From contig CP158568.1 in the NCBI GenBank assembly GCA_040269895.1, forward strand, positions 4,430,001 to 4,494,000: a stretch of 64,000 nt of DNA. Reading direction: 5' to 3'. Within the stretch, counting starts at the first letter, position 1; each line of letters starts with the position of its first letter. The notes under the pieces were generated by a model. The model did not search any database and was not told where the DNA came from. It worked only from the letters and a program-made list of their open reading frames with translations. The translations under genes were made by a program, and so were the position numbers. Below are positions 8,546-16,478 of this stretch, piece after piece. This DNA is from Ancalomicrobiaceae bacterium S20. GTDB taxonomy: Bacteria > Pseudomonadota > Alphaproteobacteria > Rhizobiales > Ancalomicrobiaceae.

Positions 8546-10024
8546 ATGGACGGACGGCGCGCCAGGGCGCTCATGCTGCAAGGGACGGGCTCCGACGTCG
8601 GCAAGAGCCTGCTCGTCGCCGGGCTCTGCCGCGCCTATGCCAACCGCGGCCTCGTCGTCCGGCCGTTCAAGCCGCAGAACATGTCGAACAATGCCGCCGT
8701 GACCGCCGACGGCGGCGAGATCGGCCGCGCACAGGCGCTGCAGGCGCGCGCGGCCCGGGTCGCCCTGAGCGTGCACATGAACCCGGTGCTCCTGAAGCCG
8801 CAGAGCGAGGTCGGCTCGCAGGTGATCGTGCAGGGCCGCATCCACGGCAACGCCAAGGCGCGCGAATACCAGGGCATGAAGCCCGGCCTGATGGCCGCGG
8901 TGCTCGACAGCTGGGACAAGCTCCGCGCCGAGGCGGATCTCGTGCTGGTCGAGGGCGCCGGCAGCGCGGCCGAGGTCAACCTGCGCGCCGGCGACATCGC
9001 CAACATGGGTTTTGCGCGCGCCGCCGACGTGCCGGTGGTGCTCGTCGGCGACATCGATCGGGGCGGTGTGATCGCGCAGATCGTCGGCACGCGCGCGGTG
9101 CTCGATCCGGACGACGCCGCGATGATCGCGGGCTTCGTGGTCAACAAGTTCCGCGGCGATCCGAGCCTGTTCGAGAGCGGTATGGCGCTGATCGCCGAGA
9201 AGAGCGGCTGGCCGGCGCTCGGGCTGATCCCGCATTTCCGCGACGCGGGGCTCCTCCCGGCCGAGGACGCGGTCGCCCTGGACAAGCGCGACTTCGCCGG
9301 CACGGGCACGGGGGCAGCCGTCACCATCGCCGTGCCGCAACTGCCGCACATCGCCAATTTCGACGATCTCGATCCGCTCAAGGCCGAGCCGTCGGTCCGG
9401 CTGGTCATGGTCCGGCGCGGCGAGGTTATTCCGCCCGAGGCCGACCTGATCCTGCTGCCGGGTTCCAAGGCGACGATCGCCGATCTCGCTGCGCTGCGCG
9501 AGAGCGGCTTCGACATCGACATCGCGGCGCATCTGCGTCGCGGCCGCCGCGTGTTCGGGATCTGCGGCGGCTACCAGATGCTCGGGTGCACGGTCGCCGA
9601 TCCCGAGGGCATGGAAGGGCCGCCCGGCACCGTGCCGGGGCTCGGCGTGCTCGCGGTCGATACCGTGCTGACCGGCTCGAAGGCGCTGCGCCGGGTCGAG
9701 GGCGCGACCGTCGCCGACGGGGTGCCGTTCTCGGGCTACGAGATGCATATCGGCGTCACCGAGGGGCCGGACCGCGCGCGGCCGGTGCTGCGCTTCGACG
9801 ACGGTCGCACCGACGGTGCGACCCGGGCCGACGGGCTGGCGAGCGGCGCCTATGTGCACGGGTTCTTCGCCGACGACGCGCAGCGGCGGGCGTTTCTCGC
9901 CTCGCTCGGCGCGGCGGCGTCCGGCCGGTCGCATGAGGCGACGGTCGAGGCGACGCTCGATGCGCTGGCGGCGCATGTCGCCGCCCACGTCGACCTCGAT
10001 CGGCTGCTCGATCTCGCGCGCTGA
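8546..10024 (+). CDS. cobQ: Cobyric acid synthase
   Basis: CobQ amidates the b, d, e and g side chains of adenosylcobyrinic a,c-diamide using glutamine and ATP. The 492-residue protein has an N-terminal dethiobiotin-synthetase-like ATPase domain ([20 protein letters not shown] near residues 10-29, [22 protein letters not shown]). A C-terminal class I glutamine amidotransferase domain follows, with the nucleophile in [10 protein letters not shown] (about residue 339) and the histidine in YVHGFF (about residue 438). ATG 8546 follows a GGGGCGGGG purine tract and fits the family N-terminus. Probably co-transcribed with cobO. Confidence 0.96.
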   Translation: MDGRRARALMLQGTGSDVGKSLLVAGLCRAYANRGLVVRPFKPQNMSNNAAVTADGGEIGRAQALQARAARVALSVHMNPVLLKPQSEVGSQVIVQGRIHGNAKAREYQGMKPGLMAAVLDSWDKLRAEADLVLVEGAGSAAEVNLRAGDIANMGFARAADVPVVLVGDIDRGGVIAQIVGTRAVLDPDDAAMIAGFVVNKFRGDPSLFESGMALIAEKSGWPALGLIPHFRDAGLLPAEDAVALDKRDFAGTGTGAAVTIAVPQLPHIANFDDLDPLKAEPSVRLVMVRRGEVIPPEADLILLPGSKATIADLAALRESGFDIDIAAHLRRGRRVFGICGGYQMLGCTVADPEGMEGPPGTVPGLGVLAVDTVLTGSKALRRVEGATVADGVPFSGYEMHIGVTEGPDRARPVLRFDDGRTDGATRADGLASGAYVHGFFADDAQRRAFLASLGAAASGRSHEATVEATLDALAAHVAAHVDLDRLLDLAR

Positions 10025-10048
10025 GATTTGGTTCGGCGTCGGGCTGAT

Positions 10049-11611
10049 TCAGAGCAGCGTCAGGGCGAGGCCCGAGGCCGCCGCGATCCCGCCCGCGCCG
10101 GCACCGACCGTGCCGAGCGCGCCATAGCGCGGCATCGGGCCGGTGGCGTCGATGACTTCGAGATCGTCGAGCGCGTTCAGCGTGTGGACGCCCCAGGGCG
10201 GGCCGCCCGGCGGCGGGTCGAGGCGCTTGACGATCGTCTGCTCAAACCGGCCTTCGCCGATCGCATCGATGCGCGCGAGCGTCAGCGCCGCGCCGTAGCC
10301 GTCGCGGCAGTCCTGTGCTGGGCGGTAGAGCACGCCGTCGCGCTCGACCACGTGGCCGGCCGGACGTACCGAACTCGCATCGATCAGCAGCGGCTCTGAC
10401 GATGCCGGCCGCCAGGGGCCGAGCGGATCGTCGGCGACATAGACCATCAGCGCGTCCCAGGACGAGGTTGACGGTTCCTGGATCGCCGCGGTGATCCAGA
10501 ACCGGCCGGCATGGGCGAACAGGGTCGCGTCGGCGAGCGAGACGCCCGAGACCAGCGTCGCCACCCGCTCCCAGCGATCCGGAAATGCGATCGCGCGCCA
10601 GAGCTCCAGCGTCTTCGCGCCGGAGCTCTCCGGCATCATGTAGATCGCTCCGGCGTGGCGGAACACGAAGGGATACGAGAGATGCGTCTCGGTCTCGAGG
10701 ATCGGGCGCGGCGTCTCGGGGATGCCGTCGGCATCGACGCGCGCGACCGACAGAATACCCTTGCGGGTCGCATAGGGGTATTCTTCGCAGAAGAGCCAGG
10801 TCGTGCCGCCGTCGCGGAACAGGAACGGGTCGGCGTAATAACGGCGCCGATCGTCGGCGAGCCAGTGGTAGCCGTTCGCCGGCCAGGCGAGGCGGTCGAG
10901 GACGCCGTCGGCGGGCGAGGCCAGCCGGCGGATGCCGATGCGCCAGTGGTCGTCGTGGACGAGCAGACGCTTCAGTTTCCTGCTCGCAGCGGCGGCGATC
11001 GATTCGAACATGAAGCGTGCCGGGTGCGTGCCGGCGAGGGCGCCGCCAGCCCTGACGACCGTGCGCGCCGGGGCTGCGCCTTGTCCGATCCGCTCGATCG
11101 TCCGTCGCACGAGGCCGGGCAGACGGCCGCAGACGGCGTCGCGGCCGACCAGGAAGACGTCGGGCCGCTCGAGCGCGGGCCGGCCTTCCTCGAAGATCGC
11201 CAGTGCATCCGCGCCGACGGCGACGATCGAGACGACCGGCAGGCGCCGTTCGAGCAGGGCCGCGGTCAGCGCCGCGTCGCCGGGGGCGCCGTCGAACAGG
11301 ATCGCGAGGGTCACACCCGCCGCGATCTCGGCCGCACCGGAAAGATCGATGGTCACATCGGCTTCGGTCTCGAAACCGGTCGGCCGCAGGTCATCGGCGC
11401 GGGCGTCGTCGATCCGGTCGGAGGGGCCGCTCGCGCCCCGTCGGGTCAGAATGGCTTCAAATTGCTCGAGAAATCCGACCGCATAGGGCAGCACCGGCGC
11501 CTGTGCATCGAAACGCAGCGCGACCGCATGGCCGTCGGCGATCAGCCGGTCGGCCAGATCGACATGCCAGCGGCGCAGGTTTCCGGGGGCGAGGAGCAGC
11601 GCGACCTTCAT
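10049..11611 (-). CDS. Formyltransferase-like/five-bladed-propeller carbohydrate protein
   Basis: A protein of about 520 residues. The N-terminal part (MKVALLLAPGNLRRWHVDLADR) resembles the Rossmann-like region seen before sugar-formyltransferase-type proteins. The C-terminal 300 residues have blocks typical of the GH43/glucosamine-inositolphosphorylceramide-transferase-like propeller: YYADPFLF, CEEYPYATRKG, SYPFVF, MMPESSGAKTLELWRA, DATLF, PLGPW and RPAQDC. ATG 11611 is preferred, though an in-frame TTG lies 21 bp upstream. The gene is convergent with cobQ (24-bp gap) and has no carbohydrate neighbours. Substrate and activity are unknown; a cell-surface sugar role is inference. Confidence 0.7.
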   Translation of the reverse strand: MKVALLLAPGNLRRWHVDLADRLIADGHAVALRFDAQAPVLPYAVGFLEQFEAILTRRGASGPSDRIDDARADDLRPTGFETEADVTIDLSGAAEIAAGVTLAILFDGAPGDAALTAALLERRLPVVSIVAVGADALAIFEEGRPALERPDVFLVGRDAVCGRLPGLVRRTIERIGQGAAPARTVVRAGGALAGTHPARFMFESIAAAASRKLKRLLVHDDHWRIGIRRLASPADGVLDRLAWPANGYHWLADDRRRYYADPFLFRDGGTTWLFCEEYPYATRKGILSVARVDADGIPETPRPILETETHLSYPFVFRHAGAIYMMPESSGAKTLELWRAIAFPDRWERVATLVSGVSLADATLFAHAGRFWITAAIQEPSTSSWDALMVYVADDPLGPWRPASSEPLLIDASSVRPAGHVVERDGVLYRPAQDCRDGYGAALTLARIDAIGEGRFEQTIVKRLDPPPGGPPWGVHTLNALDDLEVIDATGPMPRYGALGTVGAGAGGIAAASGLALTLL

Positions 11612-11740
11612 ATGGCCGATTATTGCTGGCAACTCTGGATGGAGCGTTAAGACCGGTTGTCATGTCAGCCATAGCGTCGGTCGGCCCCGCACGGCCGGCG
11701 CGGCGGATCGCCGCTTCCGGATCCAGACGGGCAAGGCCGG

Positions 11741-12145
11741 TCAGGCGGGGCCGGCGGCGACCAGCCAGGCCGGATCGAACCAGGTGTCGGCGTCGCCGTC
11801 ATAGGGCAGGCGATTGATGTCCCAGTGCCGGATCAGATGCGCATAGGCGGTCCAGACCGACGGGCCGCCGCCGATATAGACGACGCGATCATGGAACGGC
11901 GCCAGCACCTGTTCGGGTGTCATGTGCGAGCGGATCTCGACGATGGTGCGATCGAGGAACGCCCATTTCGGAAACGACGCATAGGTGCGCGGGCCGGTGA
12001 CGATCACGTGGCCGCGGGTGATGTCGAAGAAGCGCGCGACATCGGCAACGAAGTCCGGATCGGTATTGCCCTCCCAGGGCAGCACGCCGTGCAGGCCGAG
12101 CTGCCCGCGCTTGCCGATCGCACAGATGCTGCGCACGTCCGCCAT
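11741..12145 (-). CDS. Dihydrofolate reductase-like protein (short form)
   Basis: A 134-residue protein with the DHFR fold motifs CAIGKRGQLGLHGVLPWE at the N-terminus, a glycine-containing nucleotide loop (VTGPRTYASFP) and the NADPH-binding YIGGGPSVW. It is about 25 residues shorter than typical FolA, and the usual MGRKT segment reads VTGPRT. ATG 12145 was taken because AAGGA lies nine bases upstream; another ATG lies nine bases earlier without room for a ribosome site. It may be the housekeeping enzyme or a divergent paralogue. No thyA is nearby to decide. Confidence 0.75.
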   Translation of the reverse strand: MADVRSICAIGKRGQLGLHGVLPWEGNTDPDFVADVARFFDITRGHVIVTGPRTYASFPKWAFLDRTIVEIRSHMTPEQVLAPFHDRVVYIGGGPSVWTAYAHLIRHWDINRLPYDGDADTWFDPAWLVAAGPA

Positions 12146-12274
12146 CGTCGCCATTCCTTCTCGCCGGATCCGTTCGTTCCGGAACAACGCCGGAATCGCC
12201 GATTTACCCCTCTGAACCACGCCTCGGGGCGAGGCAACAGCGGAAATCGCCGCGGCCCTCGTCGCGTCGGGTGC

Positions 12275-13519
12275 ATGGGCGGGGAGGCGGCGATCGTCGA
12301 AGAGATGAGGGAGGAGCCGGAGCGGGCGGCGCGCGCGTCCGGCGAGAGCGGCGCCATCGGCGAGGCGGCCTATGTCCGGCGTGTGCTGATCACGCTCGGG
12401 CTCGTCGCCTTGGCCTTGTTTCTCTGGGAGGTGCGGCATGCGCTGCTGCTCACCTTCACGGCCGGGGTGCTCGCCGTACTGATCGGCGCGGCGGTCGGGC
12501 CGATCCATCGCACGACCGGGCTCGCTCGCCCCCACGCCGTGGCGCTCGTCGTCGTGTCGGTGCTGGCGCTGCTCGTGCTGGTCGGCTCGCTGGTCGGCAC
12601 GCAGGTGGGGGTGCAGGTCCGGGCGCTGGCGACGGCGGTGCCGGAGCGGCTCGACGCGATCGGGCAGCGCTACGGTCTCGATCTCGCCCATGCCGGCAAC
12701 AGTCAGAGCGGCGGGCTCGGGCAGATCTACGAGACCGTGGTCGGCCCGATGACGACCTTCGGCCTCGGGGCCGCGACAGCGCTGACCGAGGCCGTGCTGG
12801 TCCTGATCGGCGCGGCCTATCTGGCGATCGCGCCGGAGGTCTATGTCTCCGGTGCGGTGAAGCTGTTTCCGAAGGCGCAGCAGGAACGGGCGGCAGCAAC
12901 CATCCTCGCCTGCGGCAATGCGCTCAGGCTCTGGGCCCTGGCGCAGGGCATCGCCATGGTCCTGATCGGCATCATGGCCGGGTTCGGCGCCTGGGCGATC
13001 GACCTCCCCGCGCCGATCGCGATCGGGCTCTTCGCCGGACTGACGGAATTCGTGCCGGTGCTCGGGCCGATCGCCGGTGCGGTGCCGCCGCTCCTGCTGG
13101 CGCTCGGCCAGGGGCTCGAGCCGGCGGCCTGGACGCTGGCGCTGTTCGTCGCGATCCAGCAGGTCGAATCGAACGTGATCACGCCACTCCTGCAGAAGCG
13201 CATGGTCTCGATCCCGCCGGCGCTGCAGCTCTTCGCGGTCATCGCCTTCGGTCTCGTGTTCGGCACGCTCGGCCTGCTCGTCGCCGCACCGTTGACCGTG
13301 GTCGTCTATGTGGCGGTCCAGAAGCTCTATGTGCGCGAGACGCTCGGGGTGCCGGTGGTGGTGGCAGGGCAAGAAGGCGAGGGGCAGAAGGGAACGGACG
13401 GCGAGGAGCCGGACGCGGATCGCGCGGGGCAGGCGCCGGCCCGCGCGGCGAGCAGGGCTAGGCGATGGCCGTCGGCGGCGCGCCGGCGGCGAGCAGCGCC
13501 TCGTCGCTGCGGTCCTTGA
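12275..13519 (+). CDS. AI-2E family transporter (PerM-like membrane protein)
   Basis: An integral membrane protein of about 414 residues. It has three N-terminal transmembrane segments, a soluble insert (about residues 120-155), and a C-terminal block of five segments including the family motif TEFVPVLGPIAGAVPPLLLAL and IQQVESNVITPLLQKR. AI-2E/PerM proteins export small molecules or act as antiporters; the substrate here is unknown. The start may be ATG 12275 or ATG 12305. The last 20 residues are basic and read through the 3' end of the convergent eutC gene, giving a 62-bp tail-to-tail overlap. That is unusual and could reflect a late frame error. Confidence 0.85.
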   Translation: MGGEAAIVEEMREEPERAARASGESGAIGEAAYVRRVLITLGLVALALFLWEVRHALLLTFTAGVLAVLIGAAVGPIHRTTGLARPHAVALVVVSVLALLVLVGSLVGTQVGVQVRALATAVPERLDAIGQRYGLDLAHAGNSQSGGLGQIYETVVGPMTTFGLGAATALTEAVLVLIGAAYLAIAPEVYVSGAVKLFPKAQQERAAATILACGNALRLWALAQGIAMVLIGIMAGFGAWAIDLPAPIAIGLFAGLTEFVPVLGPIAGAVPPLLLALGQGLEPAAWTLALFVAIQQVESNVITPLLQKRMVSIPPALQLFAVIAFGLVFGTLGLLVAAPLTVVVYVAVQKLYVRETLGVPVVVAGQEGEGQKGTDGEEPDADRAGQAPARAASRARRWPSAARRRRAAPRRCGP

Positions 13520-14279
13520 GGCCGGTGCCGGTCAGCTCCAGACGCAGCGCCTCGCGCGCGAGCCAGCCGATGCGGCGGCGGGCCTCGTCGAGCGGCATGC
13601 CGGCGGGGCGGATGTTCGAGACGCAGTTGCGGTCGGCATCGGTCAGGCCGACACGCGGGCGGAACGTCACATAGGCGCCGATCGCGTCGGCCGAGGTCAG
13701 GCCCGGCCGCTCGCCGACGATGACGACAACGAGGCGCGCGCCGAGCCGTTCGCCGATCGCGTCGCCGAGCGCGACGCGGCCGAATTCGACCACCGGCACG
13801 GAGGCGGTCTTCAGGCCGGCGGCTCGGAAGTCGGTGATGAGGCCGGCGACCAGTTCGGCCGCGTGCAAGCCGATGCCGGCGGCGGACAGGCCGCCGAAGA
13901 CCGCGACGGCGACGTCCGGGCGTTCGCCGGCGGCACCGGCGAGTGCCGCGGCCGCGGCGGGATCGAGGCTGCGGCCGAGGTCGGGGCGGGCGAGATAGGT
14001 CGTGCGGTCGGTCGCGCCGCTGGCGAGCACCGTCGTCGCTACGCCGGCCGCCTCCAGCGCTCCCGTCAGCGCCTCGACGTCGAGCCGCGATAGCACGGCG
14101 TCGCGGGCGGCGGCGTGGGCGGCCTGGAAGGCGAGGTGATCGGCGGTGGCGATGCTGGCGCCGGCGCGGCCGAGGCCGATGCGGGCGACGGTGCGCGCTT
14201 TCAGCAGCGCCCAGGGATCGAGAGGGCGCCGCTCATGCCGCGCGCTCCGAGGGCGCCGGCAGCAGGCGGCGGAAGGCAT
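13458..14279 (-). CDS. eutC: Ethanolamine ammonia-lyase small subunit
   Basis: EutC with EutB forms the AdoCbl-dependent lyase converting ethanolamine to acetaldehyde and ammonia. The 273-residue frame contains the EutC blocks DPWALLKARTVARIGLGRAG, HAAARDAV, DLGRSLDP, VVIVGERPGL and VSNIRPAGM. As sequenced the only in-frame start is ATG 14279, inside eutB (47-bp overlap), with an atypical arginine-rich N-terminus. The eutB stop itself forms ATGA at 14236, and one more C in the CCC run (14224-14226) would give MSGAPLDPWALLK, a much more natural start. A miscounted base is therefore possible. The enzyme uses the cofactor made by the neighbouring cob genes. Confidence 0.92.
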   Translation of the reverse strand: MPSAACCRRPRSARHERRPLDPWALLKARTVARIGLGRAGASIATADHLAFQAAHAAARDAVLSRLDVEALTGALEAAGVATTVLASGATDRTTYLARPDLGRSLDPAAAAALAGAAGERPDVAVAVFGGLSAAGIGLHAAELVAGLITDFRAAGLKTASVPVVEFGRVALGDAIGERLGARLVVVIVGERPGLTSADAIGAYVTFRPRVGLTDADRNCVSNIRPAGMPLDEARRRIGWLAREALRLELTGTGLKDRSDEALLAAGAPPTAIA

Positions 14280-15630
14280 CCGGCAGCGCGGTCGAGGGCG
14301 CGATGCGGCCGGCCTCGTCCATCAGGCCGACCTTCAGGAGCCAGGCCTCGAATTCCGGCGCGGGCTTCAGGCCGAGCATGCTGCGCGTCGCCATGACGTC
14401 ATGGAACGAGGTCGACTGATAGCCGAGCATGATGTCGTCGGCGCCGGGCAGGCCCATGACGAAATTGACCCCCGCCGCCGCGAGCGACAAGAGCAGCACG
14501 TCCATGTCGTCCTGATCGGCCTCGGCGTGGTTGGTATAGCAGACGTCGCAGCCCATCGGCACGCCGAGCAGCTTGGCGCAGACATGATCCTCGAGGCCGG
14601 CGCGCAGGATCTGTTTGCCGTCGTACAAATATTCCGGGCCGATGAAACCGACCACCGTGTTGACCAGGAACGGCGAGAAGGCGCGCGCCACTGCGTAGGC
14701 CCGCGCCTCGACCGTCTGCTGGTCGACGCCGTGATGGGCGTTGGCCGACAGCGCGCTGCCCTGACCGGTCTCGAAATACATGACTTCATCGCCGACCGTG
14801 CCGCGCTTCAGCGACCGCGCCGCGTCGTTGCCCTCCTTCAGGATCGCCAGATCGATGCCGAAGGAGCGATTGGCGGCTTCGGTGCCGGCAATCGACTGGA
14901 ACGGTAGATCGACCGGCGCGCCGGTCTCGATCAGGCCGATGGTCGTGGTGATGTGGGTCAGCACGCAGCTCTGCGTCGGCACGTCGAGCGCGCGGCGGAT
15001 GTCGTCGATCATCATCAGCAGTTCGCGGCAGCGCTCGGGGCTGTCGCCGGCCGGATTGATGCCGATGACGGCATCGCCGGAGCCGAGCAGCAGGCCGTCG
15101 ACGATGCTGGCGAGGATGCCGGCGGGATCGTCGGTCGGGTGGTTCGGCTGCAGGCGGGCCGAGAGCCGGCCGGGCAGGCCGACGGTGGTGCGGAAGCGCG
15201 TCACCACCCGGCGCTTGGCGGCGATCAGGATCAGATCCTGGTTGCGGCAGATCTTGGAGACCGCCGCGACCATTTCCGGCGTCAGGCCGGGGGCGAGGGC
15301 CGCGAGCGCCTCGGCATCGGCGGCATCGGACAAGAGCCAGTCCCGGAAGCCGCCGACGGTCAGATGCGCGATCGGGCGGAACGCCTCAGGGTCGTGGCTG
15401 TCGACGATCAGGCGCGTGACCTCGTCGGTCTCGTAGGGCACGACCGCCTCGTCGAGAAAGCGCCTGAGCGGCACGTCGGCGAGCGCGATCTGGGCCGCGA
15501 CCCGTTCGGCCCGGCTCGCGGCCGCGATGCCGGCGAGCTCGTCGCCCGAGCGCTTCGGCGTCGCCTTGGCGAGCAGGGTCTTCAGGTCGGGAAAGACGTA
15601 GCGGGTGCCGCCGAGATCGGTCCTGAACAT
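14233..15630 (-). CDS. eutB: Ethanolamine ammonia-lyase large subunit
   Basis: The catalytic TIM-barrel subunit of AdoCbl-dependent ethanolamine ammonia-lyase. The 465-residue product has the expected length and family blocks: NPAGDSPERC, LTHITTTIGLIE, FQSIAGTEAANRSFGID, FETGQGSALSANAHHG and GCDVCYTNHAEADQDDMD. ATG 15630 gives the family N-terminus MFRTDLGGTRYVFPDL; the frame extends further upstream without a conserved start. No microcompartment, eutA or transporter genes are adjacent, so this is the simple two-gene form common in alphaproteobacteria, where acetaldehyde is handled elsewhere. Confidence 0.97.
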   Translation of the reverse strand: MFRTDLGGTRYVFPDLKTLLAKATPKRSGDELAGIAAASRAERVAAQIALADVPLRRFLDEAVVPYETDEVTRLIVDSHDPEAFRPIAHLTVGGFRDWLLSDAADAEALAALAPGLTPEMVAAVSKICRNQDLILIAAKRRVVTRFRTTVGLPGRLSARLQPNHPTDDPAGILASIVDGLLLGSGDAVIGINPAGDSPERCRELLMMIDDIRRALDVPTQSCVLTHITTTIGLIETGAPVDLPFQSIAGTEAANRSFGIDLAILKEGNDAARSLKRGTVGDEVMYFETGQGSALSANAHHGVDQQTVEARAYAVARAFSPFLVNTVVGFIGPEYLYDGKQILRAGLEDHVCAKLLGVPMGCDVCYTNHAEADQDDMDVLLLSLAAAGVNFVMGLPGADDIMLGYQSTSFHDVMATRSMLGLKPAPEFEAWLLKVGLMDEAGRIAPSTALPDAFRRLLPAPSERAA

Positions 15631-15848
15631 GTCGAACTCTCCGAACACGGAAATTGCCCAGTCGGACCGGGAGAGTAATGACCGGTTCGCGCGGCGCAAG
15701 CCGATCTGTCGAGCGCTATCGTTCCTGGCCTGCCGCAATGCTGGGCAGAGCCGGGACATGCTTACCGATCGGGATCCGGTCTGGCCCTCCGGTGGACACG
15801 ATCCGTCCTAATTCGCATACTGGTTGTGTTTAACGCCGGGAGCGCGCG

Positions 15849-16223
15849 ATGGGACTACGATTGGCTATGGTCCTAGCGCTTTTTACCACGGTCCTCCTGC
15901 TCCTGCTCGGACCATTTCCATCAAAGTCCGTGCGCGTGCTCATCGCAGCGGACGTTCGCCAGCCTGAAGGGTTCGTCAGCGATTTTCTACCGCTCGCCAC
16001 GAGAGCGTTCGCCGATGCCGGGATGGATCTGGTGTTCAAGCCGGGTGCTCCGGGGTTCGGCCGGGTCGGCCCGTCGATCGCGGTGGTTCACTTTCGCACC
16101 ATGGAGAAAGCCGTCGCGTTTCTCTCTTCTCCTGCCTTTCGCCATGCCGAGGGGGTCGGAGGGAAATACGCGCTCATTCGTGTCTACCTGATCGATCCGT
16201 CGGCCCCTCTGGTCGATGAATAA
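15849..16223 (+). CDS. DUF1330-like exported or membrane-anchored protein
   Basis: A 124-residue protein with an N-terminal hydrophobic segment (residues 5-22, rich in Leu) serving as signal peptide or anchor. A small alpha/beta domain follows, with the DUF1330 pattern of a ferredoxin-like dimer (AVVHFRTMEKAVAFLSSPAFRHAEG). No catalytic residue is evident. It lies alone in a stretch of visibly lower GC and more mixed codon use than its neighbours (about 15,640-16,400), divergent from eutB. That suggests recent acquisition or relaxed selection. Function unknown. Confidence 0.6.
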   Translation: MGLRLAMVLALFTTVLLLLLGPFPSKSVRVLIAADVRQPEGFVSDFLPLATRAFADAGMDLVFKPGAPGFGRVGPSIAVVHFRTMEKAVAFLSSPAFRHAEGVGGKYALIRVYLIDPSAPLVDE

Positions 16224-16337
16224 CGATAGCGGGCCTGCATGAGGAGGCGCCCGAAAGACCTGCGACAGGTGAGCCACGGGTCGGCGCTGTTTGGAGTAGT
16301 CGTGGTAGGACGGACGTCTTTCGCTCCGATGTCAAAT

Positions 16338-16357
16338 GTAATGTTATAACATATCAA
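16338..16357. promoter_or_regulatory. Zur-like palindromic operator upstream of phosphatase/ABC operon
   Basis: The AT-rich interval before the alkaline phosphatase holds GTAATGTTATAACATATCAA, centred on the perfect 12-bp palindrome ATGTTATAACAT (16341-16352). TGTTATA/TATAACA arms are the hallmark of proteobacterial zinc-uptake-regulator (Zur) boxes. The site is about 120 bp before the phosphatase ATG, in the lowest-GC part of the window. No promoter can be placed confidently. Assignment is by motif resemblance only. Confidence 0.5.
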
Positions 16358-16478
16358 TACATGGATTTCGTCATATTGTCATAATCGCTTTATGGAGCTT
16401 CTTTAGTCCGTGGAGCCGCGGTCAGGTTTTCGAGGGCAAACCGGTCCACCCGGCCGCAGCTCCTGGGGGTACTCACCG

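Noticed and set aside
16361-16395. Possible PhoB box before the alkaline phosphatase
   Set aside because: Two GTCAT words are present but only 8 bp apart, whereas Pho boxes need direct repeats with an 11-bp period.
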